Of a stretch of DNA of 64,000 nucleotides, positions 36,001-48,000 are shown one piece after another. The stretch lies in the NCBI GenBank assembly GCA_047967505.1, contig CM106538.1; one strand, 5' to 3'. Below the pieces are notes generated by a model. The model saw only the letters and a program-made list of their open reading frames with translations, had not been told where the DNA came from and made no database searches. The DNA is from Dipteris shenzhenensis. Lineage: Eukaryota; Polypodiophyta; Polypodiopsida; Gleicheniales. The position numbers and the translations under genes were made by a program. How positions within the stretch are numbered: position 1 is the first letter of the stretch; each line of letters begins with the position of its first letter.

Positions 36001-39000
36001 TGGGACCAATCAAATGCACAGATTGCATACTAACCTAGGAACCATTCAAGAGAATGTTCCCTGAGCTTTGGGTGTGGGCCTTGCAGCATGCCAAGAGTAA
36101 TGGAGATACAAGATAAGACGACAAACAAATGAGCTCAGTATGGCTCAATTATGACCTTAGAGTACGTCAATAGATAGTCCAAGCTGTTAGGAACCCGTGG
36201 GTGCGATCAGAATTGAATTCTAACAACTTAGAAATTTTAGGGTTTTTGGGAGTGACACGTGGCAGACTGCCACATGGAATCTGAGCTGGCAGGTCAGTCC
36301 ACCTGTCCCGCACATGTGGCAGCATGCATGGCAGGTGGCAGGGCATGTAGGCCAAGTGTCTGGCCCCAAATCTGGTAGATTTGGAGCAGGTTGTGGGCTG
36401 TCCTCTTTGGGACTGTAGCCCACCAAAAATCTAGGACAAGTGTCCACCTTCCACTCTGGGCCTGGGGGGGGGGGTGAGCCTATAAAAGAAGGCCTCTCCC
36501 CTTCATTCTGTACATGAAAAAAATCGTCACTTTTCTTCTCCCTCCTTTTGGTTGATGCAGCAGAACCTCTCCAGGTCCTTGGGTGCAGCCAGCTTCTCCC
36601 CAGGCCATTCTCTCACCTCAGCAGCACTTTCTCTCTCTACAGCAGCACACTCTCTCTCTACAGTTCCAACCCCTCCTCTCCAGAAATCTGCCCCCTCTCA
36701 GCTCTTTTGGAACAGCAGCAGCATCCTCTCTCCTTCTCCTAGCCTGGAGCAGCCACAACCCCTTTCTCTCTCCTGCTGTAGTCTTTCCCTCTCTACTGCA
36801 AAATTTCTCTCTCTACTGTTCCAGCCCCTTCCCCTTTCAGAAATCTGCCTTTCTCTGCACCTCTGGAACAGCAGCAGCTACTCTCTTACATCCCCTCCCT
36901 TGGGATCAGCTTTGGCATTGTCTCTTTACAGCTATCACTCCATTAAGGCTTTCTCTCTCTAGCCTATAGGCTGTTTTTCTGAGCTGTTCTCATTCCAGCC
37001 CCATTTCCACACTCTCCTCACCCAAGGGAGCTTCAGAGGCATCAAGGACTTCATCTACAAAAGGGTCAAGTCACGAAGGGAGTCTGTATGGTCAAGTTTA
37101 TCTCATTTACAACACTATTTCATGTTGTTTCTACTATCTTTCTAAAAACTAGTGCTTGCCACTAATGTTGGATGTAAGTGGTGATTGTTGCAGGCTTCTT
37201 CCTTGTGGATTGGGCAAGCCAAGAGTTGAAACCTGAGTTTGGAGTCCTCCTTTCTGTTGTCTACCTTGTACATATGCTCTTGAGTCTTGTATCTAGGTCC
37301 TAGGCTTTCACTAAGTTCATCAGTTTGGAAGGTGCATTGCACCTTGGTCTTGTATCTCCATTTTCAAGAATAGAGTGAGCCTGGATAAGGAGGGGGCCCT
37401 GTCTTGGCCTTTCAATCATATTGCAATTTCCAATGATGTCACTTTGTGTTTAAGCTGTATAAGTCTTAAATTTTGCTTAATTGCAATCTCTTAAGTTCAA
37501 GTATATGTGATTGGCAACTCGCAATCATTTCATTCAAACGCCTCTGCAAAATCCGTTGTCTGAATTGATAGAAAGCACCGAGTAGTTTACACTCTTGAGT
37601 CTTGGTGTTGTACCACGGGCTCCAAACTCCGAGACCTTGGTATCGAGGATGTAGCTAAAGATAGCCCACTTTGTCATCAATTGAGACAAACAACGTAATC
37701 TCCTACCAATTGATATGCACAAAGTGATTACTCCTCACAAGTCACGGGCGATGGCACTCAGTTAATCCACCCAAGCAATCTCTGTGATAACAAGCTCGAT
37801 TACAATTCTCACGTTAATTCACCTGCATACTGTACACAAAGTGCACAACTACCTAGATGGTTCTACATGCCACATGTCACATAGGGCCATCCTTTGGTAC
37901 ACCATTTACCCCTCTCTTGGAGTACCATTTAATTCCATTTGCCCCTTGGCAATTACACATTTCGGTGCACCTAGGGCCCTGACCTTAGAACATCTAGTCA
38001 GTGCCAATTCGCCCTCACCAAGGACCTTGATATTGATTCCTTTAACCACATACTTGAAGCGCTAGAAAATAAAATACAACACTTGGTCCTCTAAAGGAAA
38101 ATGCCCATCAACCCTTCCGACGTCATGTTATCTGCTTGAGTATAACATTCCTTCCCTCTTCAGGCATCAGCGTCCATGATGATAAAATATGGGAATGCTC
38201 TCCAAATCTAGTACACGGATTCCCAAGTGCCTTAGATAGAGGTAGACCATGCCATGCAACCAACACCGTGGGTATCTTCCGATTGCGTACTTGCGTTGTT
38301 CCTTGGTCCAGGATTCTTATTGGTTTGTGTCTTGCATTATCCTCTACCTCCGGAAACAAGACAACACCCTCGATTAGTGAGTCACCTGGATGCTAAAACT
38401 TCTTCAAACGAGAAACATGAAACATGAACCACTGAGTGCACCTTACATCCCTGTGGTAATTCCAACTTATAGGCTACCTTGCCTATTCTTTTAAGAATTA
38501 ACCACATCCCACAATACCGGTGTGATAGCTTAGCACACTCTCCTGCAGTCAAATACTTGGAGTGTGAAGGAATTCTGAGAAAAACTTTTTCTCGTTCCTT
38601 AAATTCTCTAACAGATCTATTTTCATCCGCATATGCCTTGGCTCTATCCATAGCTTGGTAGATGTTAGCTCAGGCAAGTGCTAGCATCTCTCGCATGACC
38701 ACATAGTTCACGACACTAGGCACTTTTTGAGGTATTCCAACCGTAGTTGGATTTGCTGGTCTATAACCATAGTTTATGCTCGAATGGACTCATTCTTGTA
38801 GAGGATTATTGCAGGCAAATTCTAACAGTGACAACCACTTGTCCCACGTATGTTGCCTCAATGAAACATATGCTCTAAGCATATCCTCTAAAGTTTGGTT
38901 GACTATTTCCGTCTGACCATTCATTTTTTGATTATCCCCACTACTCATTCCCAACTCAGTTCTTAGTGCCTCAAACACAACAGTCTAAAAATGACTGGTA

Positions 39001-42000
39001 AATCTAACGGCCCTATCTGACACTATGGATCTGGGTAATCCATGCAAGACGATCAACCACCACAAGTATAGAATCATATCCACCTTGTGTCATAGGTAGA
39101 CCTACTATAAAGTCCATGGAAATGCTCTCCCACCTACCTAGTGGTATTTCCAAGGGCTATAAAAGTCAGGGTGGCTTCATCCGCTCTGCCTTACTCACTT
39201 GACACGAAAAACAATGTGTCATATACTCATGAAAATGTTTTTTCATTTTTGGCCAAAAGTCAGCTTCTTCAGTAAAACTTAACCTATAGGGGAGCCTATT
39301 TACAGGTTTTGCCCCCAAGATAAGTTCAATCTTATGCTAAGCATTCCACTCTAGAGGTTCTGCCCCCGGGATAAGTTCAATCTTATGTTGAGCATTCCGC
39401 TCTGGAGGTAACCCATAAGGCAACTCATCCCTAAAACAGTCAGAGAACTCCTCTGCAATTTGATCAGCCAATTGGCCAACTCCTCATCTTAGGTAACATC
39501 AGTGCTAGCCGATGGACCATCAATCGGCTCTACCGATGCTGTACAAAGAGACAAAAACTCCTCTTGAGTTTTTCAAACTTCCATTATGGACATTAATGGT
39601 CCTTGAGGAAAATCCTTTTCACCTCGCAAAACATACATCACATCGTTCATCTTGAACTAATAAATGTGCTTTTTCCAATATAGATAGCATGGATGATATA
39701 TATATATATATTTATTTATTTATTTATTTTTATTTTTAAGAAACTTCTATTAAGTATTAAAGAAAACTGTTAGAGCAAGCTCCATACGGGAATACGTGAT
39801 ACACCATGCAATGCATGAAAAGCTCAAGAGCCAAAAAGAAAGGATTGGGACTGATAGTGCCATCTCAATCCGGTAGCAACCTCCGAGAAAAAAGGAGAAC
39901 CCCTCCAAACTTGAAGAAATACAGTCCTCCTAGAAGAGGCTGCCTGTGAAGGGCCCTGCATGCTAGCCCATATGGCTATCAAAGTGTGAACCGTGTCACT
40001 CCAAATACCCGTGAACACCTGTGATGGGTGTATCTAGGTGTCATCCAAGGCCTTTGTGCATCTGGCTCTCCAAATGTGCCAAGAGGAAATGCTAGCCAAA
40101 ATCTCCCAAGAGGTGTCCACTGAAACATGTGAAGCTCTGAAAGGAATATGTGGTACATCATGAAGAGAGCAGGGCTCTATCACTTGTCGGCGGATCGAGA
40201 GTGCCCAAGAAGAAGGCTCACCCTCATAAAACACCTGGGACCCAGTAAGGGATAACCATGCGACCGAGCCCCAAGTCATGAAGAAAGGGAAAGTATGAAA
40301 AATGCTGAGTATCCGAGCAACTCCTTTCCAAACAATTCTCACTTGATTGCAGTCCCAAAGGCAATGTCGTACTGACTCCTCTGCAGACATAAATGATATT
40401 TGACATTCCAAGCACGCGAAAAGCCTTGGGAGAAACTTCATTCAAGCTCCTCCTGAGAAGATACACTGTGGTGCTCACCAGATTTGCCATAATGAACTGG
40501 GCAGATCTCAAAACTGAACATCCCAAGTGACAGAGTACACCAGAAGAACACTCCTAAATGTATCAGTTCTCAACGTCAATGGAGGAATACATGCATGAAA
40601 GGAATTGTGATATGCATGTAATCCAGTTCCAAAAACTTGACAGGCATTTATGGTGGTATAGTTGATAGGAATGAAAATGAAGCCTCATGATGGTAGAAGA
40701 GATTGTTGAAGCGGCCAAAATATTAAATCTCTCTCAGAAAACAGCAATTGATGCCAAAAAGCCCACCTAAATTTTGATTAATGCGAATTTTTTTTAAATC
40801 TTACAATTCACATGCAATTTCATACTACATGAAACGGAGGAGAAACAAAAACTTGTAAAATACATGGTTACACCTGTGAATGTATATTTTCTGTCTACAT
40901 CCGCTTGAAGTTGGTCATTTAAGGTCAAGGAGGAAGAACAGGTGCATGTCTTAGCTGCATGAAGTTCATTGTAAAGACCAAGGTTGAATTACAGTATTAC
41001 CATTACTTCAATTCTCCGACGCTCTTCCTCTGTAAGTAGAAAGCTGAGCCTCAAGTGGATACTTCCCCCCCCGTGCATAATGAGAACCTCATCCCAGAAA
41101 CCCTTCTCCACTATAGATGGAGTGTCTATTTCTGCAAGGGCCAAGACGAGATTGAGCCATACTAGAGGCATGTACATGCAAATTTGAAGTGAAAAAATGT
41201 GGAATCCAAACTGAAACACTCTTACCATTCTTAGATATTTCTTCCCCATCGCAACCAACAAGCACCACCACAAGATTATCCCTGAGGTTAAGCACAGGAC
41301 TGCAAAACTTTTGATGTAAGCAACAAATGCTGCCAAGAAAATACGTGGCAGCCCATAAATTAAGAAAGTAAAAAAGTGTGAACATTGCATAAAGCAAAAT
41401 GCAACAAAGCAAAGTATTCACACTCACAATGTAAAATTTGAATTCCACAGAGTTGTTTTGCCACTTTCAGCTACGCTTGTATCTGTCTGGAACTCCCTTT
41501 TCCCAACAGAGACTACAAGTGACAATCATGTAAGTCAAGCTAAGGCACTAAAGAGCTTACTCTAAGACAGACATGAAGCTAAAGCGTGATTCAGTGCAAC
41601 AGAAAGGTAATTCCCAGTGGAAAAAAGAGAAGGGACACTCAGAATAGTAAGTCTCTTACAGACATTTCAAAGAACTCACAGCACAGCCAAAGCAGCATGC
41701 TCATTTTTCGAAGGATGACAAAGCCTTGTCTTTGTAGAGGTGAAGGGGGGTGCCTCTACATCTGGCACTATCGATTGCAAGGTGGAGCCCCATGTGCCCT
41801 GTCTTATGCTTCTACTTCAGACAGGGAACAGCTCAATTTCTACTCAGGACAAGGTCTATGACTCGTGATACTTGACACTGCCTCAAGACACACAAGACTC
41901 ATAGAAAAGTGTTGTTTAAAATATCATAGATAGGTAGCAAATGATGCTTCTCATAACATCATGGGAGCACAATTTTTTCCCACATGTTTGAAAACTAGAA

Positions 42001-45000
42001 AAAGTTGGTAAGTACATGATGCTCAGTATGTTCTAGTATTTAAAAAGCATCTGATTTCAAATTCCTTCTGTACCATATGACTAGCGCATGTTGGTTGAAC
42101 TTCAAGATGGAAATTGAAGATTTAAAGATGCCACTGAGGGATATGCAATGGCAGCCACTTGTACATGTAAAGGGGGGCTATACAAGCTTGATGCTAAGGC
42201 CATAGTACAGGATGCTTTTGAGTTTGGGCATATTAATTGCAAAGTCTTTCTTTCTTCTATGATCATGCAAAGATTGAGAAAATGCAAAAAATAAATCAAT
42301 TCAATTTGGATTCATAAGAAGGACGGGTTCTTCAAAGGCTACACCATGTTCCTTTTTCAAAAGATGGCTTAGTACAAGCCAGATAAAAAATTGCAGCTTG
42401 TGCATGGTAATGTATTTGGACCCATGAATACTCCTACCTACGGAGAAGTTCAACAAATAAAATTCAGTGTTTTGTATTTCCTTGAGTTCAAAGTCTTGGC
42501 TGAATACCACATGGGCTGCAAACTCAAAACACTCAGAAGTGATAGAAGAGGAGGGAATATGTAAAATGTTTTCAAGGCATATTTGAAACAGAATGGAATT
42601 CGGCATTAGAGGTTGGTACACAACACTCCATGACCGACTGGTGTTGCTGAAAGAGACAAACAGGACACTCCTGGAATAACCTAGCATATGCTTAAGCACA
42701 AGGGAGCATGCGAGGCTGCAATTATAGTCACATATCACCAATGCATGGGTGGATCTCACTCTATAAGCCCAAGGTCAGTCACTTAACACTGTTTGGATCG
42801 GCAGCATACAATTTGGCTTTATAAAAACACATTTCAAACCTTGATGACACAGACGCGAATGTAATTTGTAGATGTAGTAGTGAATATAAGAGTTTCAGAC
42901 TCTCAAAACCCACTCCTGAGAAATGGCCTGAGTTAACAGTGATAATGAAGCATTCAATGATGTGATGTCAGTGGAGCTTGCTGCTGCTCCCCGCTCCTCC
43001 TGCTGCCCTTCCTCCTTCCTGCTCCCCTCCTTGCTGCCCCCTCCCTCCCCTCCTTGCTGCCTCCTCCCTCCCCTCCCCCCTACCTGCTGCTCCTCCCCCC
43101 GCCTCCCCTCCCTCTCTCCCCTTCCCTACCCCCCGCGCTGCTGCAGCCCCTACCCCCACGCTGCTGCCAGCCCCTCCCCTGCACGCTGCTGCAGCCCCTC
43201 CCCTCCGCGCTGTTGCCCGCGCAGCCCCCCCTCCCCCGCGCTGCTGCCCCTGCGTGCCCCCCCCGCGCTGCTGCCTGCACAGCCCCCCTGCCGCCCCGCC
43301 CCCCCCCGTGCTGTTTCTTCGCTCCCCCCCCCCCCTCCTCCACTCCTCCTCTCTTCTCCCCTCCCCTCCTCTCCCCTCCTCCTCTCCTCCTCCTAGCCCC
43401 TTCCCTTCCCCTCTCCCTCTTGCTGCCCTCCCTTTCTCCTTTCTGACTCCTCCCCCTCATTCATTCTCCCTCCTTGCTCAATCTTCTCTCTCCCTCCCTC
43501 CTTTCACCCTCTCCCTTCATTAGGTGTACCCCCTATTTTTTGGGGGTCTCCTAGGCTTCAGGAAAGCAGACGGAGTTTCTTTGTGTTTGAGTCGGCCTTT
43601 CCCACCTCGATTGATGAATGGGTACCCATTCAGTCAATCCGTTACCGCACACACCGGCCACGAGAACCGTCACTTTCTCAAAAGATGAGCTGCAGCAGTT
43701 GCAAAAGGATTTGGAGCATGAGTGTTCCATGACTCTCTTCGCACGCATCTTTGGCTCCCACCCCTCCAGATCACAAGCTAGAGATTGGATGCTTGCGGCG
43801 CTTCCTCAGGAGCTTGCTCCCCACCTTAAGGATGTACGTTTGTTAGGACGAGGTTTCTTTCAAGTGTGCCTAGATTCCCCGGACATCACGAGAGACTTGC
43901 TATAGACTGGGTTTCTCTTTCTAGGCTATAGTAGGATTTTTATTTCCCTTTCAATTGGGCCTTGACCCAGTTGAAGAGGACAAGCACGGAGTTTCCGTCT
44001 TCATCAAGTTCCCTGGTCTACCTTCAGTTTATCACTGGCTTCTTTCAATTATTGGCAAGAGGTTTGGTGTGGTAGCAGAGATCCCCCCTCTTCCTGGCAA
44101 GCCTTCGTCGGCTGCAAAGGCGGTCAGGATGGATGGGGTACCCAGGGTTAGGGTCATTGTCGAGGACCCTAACATTTCAGCTGACCACATCATGCTACAA
44201 CGACCCGATGGGTCATTCTTTCACCAAAGATTTGAGGTTACAGGTCGTCAGGACCAGTGCAGGATTTGCAAATCCTCCGGGCACTTCGCCAGAGATTGCC
44301 CAAAGAAAAAGAAGAGGCCAAAAAAGCAACCAGCTCATACTAGGTTACGACAGAGATTAGGAGTAGGACCTAGCGCTCCACAGGCACCGCCTCAGACACA
44401 GGGCTCCCCCTCCTCCTAGGGCTGCTCGAGTCCCTCCTGCACACCGCACTACCTCTGGCCCCCGGTGGGTTCCAGTCGCAGTTAGGCCCTCTACTTCAGA
44501 TCATACTTCCGCCGCTCCGGAGACTATCCCTCAGGAGCCTCAGGAGGCTACAGCCGTGGAGCCTATTGTTCAGGAGTCTTCTTCCGCTCCACCACAGGAT
44601 CAAGTTGTGCCTCCTTCAACAACCCAAGTTGTTGGCACCTCATCCACAACACTTCTTGATCAGGACGCAACACAGGTGCCTCCTTCTGTTGACAGAGGGA
44701 AAGGGGTCTTACATTCTCTCAATGCTTCGGTAGGAATCCTTCGGACCCCTTCCCCGGGACTGGCTCAACGGAATTCCTTTTCCGATCTTGAGGACCTTTC
44801 TGACCTCCCAGATGATGATTTTGTACCCTCCACTTTCGAAGAGCCAGTTATCGGCATCCCCTTTGAGAGATCCTTCTCTCTCTCACTAGTGGACTTTCCT
44901 CCCCTTGGATCTCGTGTGTATGGCAGGAGGTCAGCTCCGGTAGAGGGTTCTTTTTCTGCCACCAGGTCGGGTAAGGTATTCCAACCCGCTTCCTCCCACC

Positions 45001-48000
45001 GATGAAGATAGCCAGTTGGAATATACAGGGGTTGGGCGGCATCCCTTATCACCGTTGTAGACAGCTGATAAGGAATCAGCTTCATCCAAGTGTGTTAGGT
45101 GGTTCCTTAGACATTCTTTTTCTACAGGAACACAAACTGGATGCCAGAGATTGCTCCAAGTCAGGTAAGCTGCTTTCAGGCCAGACGTTTTGGCTTCCTG
45201 CCTTGGGAACCAGAGGAGGTACTTGCATATCAGCCTCAAACTCTATCCTCCCTCTAGTCATTGGACACGGTACCATCACCCCTCCAGGGCCCAGTGGATT
45301 TTGCTTATGGTTAGGCTGGTTTCCTCAACCTCTACACTCCGAACAACAGAGGGGACCGTGTTCTTTTTTGGAGAGAGTTGCTCTCATGGGCTGACATTGC
45401 ATATTCTTGGATTATTGGAGGTGACTTCAACATGGTTGAGGCACCATCAGATAAGAAAGGGGGAAGAGAAGGTGGTATTCACTCCCTTGAGAGAGCAGCT
45501 TGGGATGCCTTCTTGTTCAAATTCAGTGGCAGAGATGTTTGGTTAGATGATGCATTTCATATTCAGTCTCAGTCACTCTTGTTTTCATGGTAGGGTGTAG
45601 ATGCCTATCCATGCTCGGATTGACAGATTCTATGTGGATGACTGGGCTCTTGATAGAGGGGGGGACAGTTTGCATTGCACCTGGCGTTTCCACCTCCGAC
45701 CATTTTCCGGTAGTTTTGTCCATCTCAGAACCCCATCTGAGAGGAAAATCTTCCAGTATCAAGATCCCCGATGCCTTATACACAGATGATACTCTAACAA
45801 AGGCAATCTTGGAGATCTGGGTTTCTCACATGCAGGGGGGGGGGCCGCATCTTCACATGTGGCCACAGCACTTGCCAATATCAACGACTTTTATCATTCT
45901 GTCGCTAGTACAAGGCGAGGTGAGGTACTAAAGGCGGGAGATCAGTATCCGCCGGCAGTTGACAGCCCTGCAGAGGGAGGAGCAGAAACGACCCTCAGAT
46001 GCTTGGATCCAAGAGCGCCTTGCTACAGCAAGGGCTCACTTGCAGACATTGCTAGATCAGAGAGCAGAGTATGCCTTCCATGCACGGGAGTCTTTTTGGA
46101 TACAAATGGGAGGGAGAGTCAATAAACACTTTTTCTCTACACTTGGTCCTAGACATAGTAGAGAGAGTGTCAGGCAGCTTATTGACTCTGACGGGGTTTT
46201 ACACTCTTATCCGGATACCGTCATGCACTTAGCGACAGATTTTTATGCCTCTCTTCTTTCTGCAGACCCTGACACACATGCCAGAGATGTGGATAGAGAT
46301 GCGGTTTTGCAGCGTTTACCTGTGTTGGTCACACCAGAGATGATATGCTCACTTGATGCACGATTTATCAACACAAAATTCAGGACTGCTCTCTCCGCCC
46401 TTCATAAGGGCCTGGTTCAGATGGTCTTACTCCATCTTTTTTTATAGCCTTTTGGGATATGATAGGTGATCATATTACTTTAGCCCTGCAGGGCATTTGG
46501 GACTTGGGTGAGATGCTTGACTCACTCACCGAGGGACTTATACACCTTATCCCGAAAGGTGGCAACATGAATTTTGTATCACATTGGAGACCCATCACTC
46601 TTTTGGGCACTCTATACAAAATTCTTGCCAAGGCGATCAACATCAGATTGCAGCCCCTTCTTCCAGACCTCATCCATTTTTGTGCATGGCAGGAGCATTT
46701 TCGATAACATCTTTTCCTTTTGGGAAGCCTCAAAGTGGGCTATGCAGAGCAGGCAGAGGCTGGCAATTCTACTCTTGGACTTTGAGAAAGCCTATGACAG
46801 AGTAGATTGGGATTTTCTTGAGGGCACTCTTCTACGATTCGGATTTTCAAATGCATAGATTAGAGGGGTGGCCTCCCTTTACAGATCCGCCCACAGCCAG
46901 GTTTTGATTGGAGGGGTAAGAGGTGATAGTTTTCAGATTTCCACATCAGTCCGTCAAGGATGCCCTTTAGCCCCCTTCCTTTTTCTTTTTGTGGCTGAAG
47001 CTATGAGTATCTTTCTTAGATCTCAGGCTGGTTTATATGGGCTGAGATTGCCCTTGAGACGGGAGCAGGAGCTTCTGGACTGTGAGTTGGCTGATGACAC
47101 TGCCGTTTTTATTGAGGCCTCCTCGCAGTCACTGGATGCTTTCCAGACAGCCTTGGATATCTTTTGCTCAGCTGCAGGAGCACACATTAACTGGCATAAA
47201 TCCTTTGGCTTTTGGATCAGCGATGAGGACACTCCAGGCTAAGGAGTTGACATTGGCTTCTCCTGGATTCAGAGGGGTATTCCTATCAGATATTTGGGAT
47301 GCCAGGTAGGGTTGGGCATCTCTCGAGCACAACAGTACTGGAGAGCATAAGGAAAAAGCTTCTCTTCTGGAGCTCAGCCAAACTTGACCTTGCATCTAGA
47401 GTTGTGGTAGTGAACCAGGTTCTCTTGGCCACTGCCTGGTTTGTGTGTTCATGCTAGTGCCGGTCTAGAGAGTGCATCACTCAGCTCATTAGACCAATCA
47501 GAAATTTTTTATGGAGTGGACTGGATGGCATGGCAGATGTTGCAGCGAGGGTAGCCTGGGAGAACATTATTCTCCCTACATGTGAAGTAGGCCTTAGTAT
47601 CATTGACCCGGACCTGCAATGCAGGGCATTGCTTTGTAAGGTGGTGGTGAGCCTGGGCAAGAACCTTGGAAGGACTACTTTTTTAGACGCATTCACGCTT
47701 GCACACCTACCTTGGGAGATGATTGGGTGGACGGCCCTCGCTGGATTTTTACTTCCACCCCTCTCAGATCTCCTGCATCTCCTCTCATCCTGAAAGCTTG
47801 GGGTAGCTTCAGGAATACACTTCGCAGGGTTCCGCCCTTTACCCTCGAAGAGATTGATAGGCAACTGGTCATTTGGAATGACAGTATTCTTGATGAGCAT
47901 GGCACACCACTAGGCACTTCGCATTACATGCAGTGGTCTAGATGGGAGAGAGGCCCCGCCTTCATAGTAGGCACTTGGAAAGCATTTATCAGGCTACCTG

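Larger units (their letters stand above)
29391..37591 (+). mobile_element. Ty3/gypsy (chromovirus-type) LTR retrotransposon, structurally complete, coding decayed
   Basis: The element has two LTRs of about 1.83 kb (TGTCATC...TTTACA), a CTCTT target duplication and a Met-tRNA primer site (TGGTATTAGAGCTTAGG, from 31224). A purine-rich tract (AAAGACGAAGGGAA) precedes the 3' LTR. Domain order is gag, protease, RT, RNase H, integrase, then a chromodomain-like end, which is the Ty3/gypsy order. Several stops and frameshifts break gag-pol, so this copy cannot make its own proteins. It sits antisense to the C2-domain gene, inside intron 5. By eye the LTRs differ at roughly 2-6% of sites in the stretches compared, so insertion is not very recent. 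Confidence 0.93.
28825..41000 (-). other. Intron 5 of the C2-domain gene (12.2 kb, transposon-filled)
   Basis: Donor GTAATA lies after the exon 5 codon ATG, and the acceptor TGTGCAG lies before AGG of exon 6; both are phase 0. Within it are a complete LTR retrotransposon (29391-37591), an antisense chromovirus relic (about 37597-39690) and an antisense truncated LINE (about 39730-40550). The remaining unique intron sequence is short: about 28825-29385 and 40560-41000. Confidence 0.85.

Noticed and set aside
30772-37342. Identical 66-codon - strand frames in two places (30772-30972 and 37142-37342)
   Set aside because: They are the same position in the two LTRs, so the duplication is explained by the retrotransposon. 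No domain is present.
42301-42759. 152-codon - strand frame in intron 2
   Set aside because: It is on the gene strand but has no phase-compatible splice sites joining exons 2 and 3, and no C2-like or other domain. Exons 2 and 3 join directly in phase without it.
42962-43523. Long Pro/Leu/Ser-rich open frames in several frames, and Arg/Gly-rich ones on the - strand
   Set aside because: They arise from the C/CT-rich 5' UTR of the LINE. Several frames are open at once, which marks composition rather than coding.
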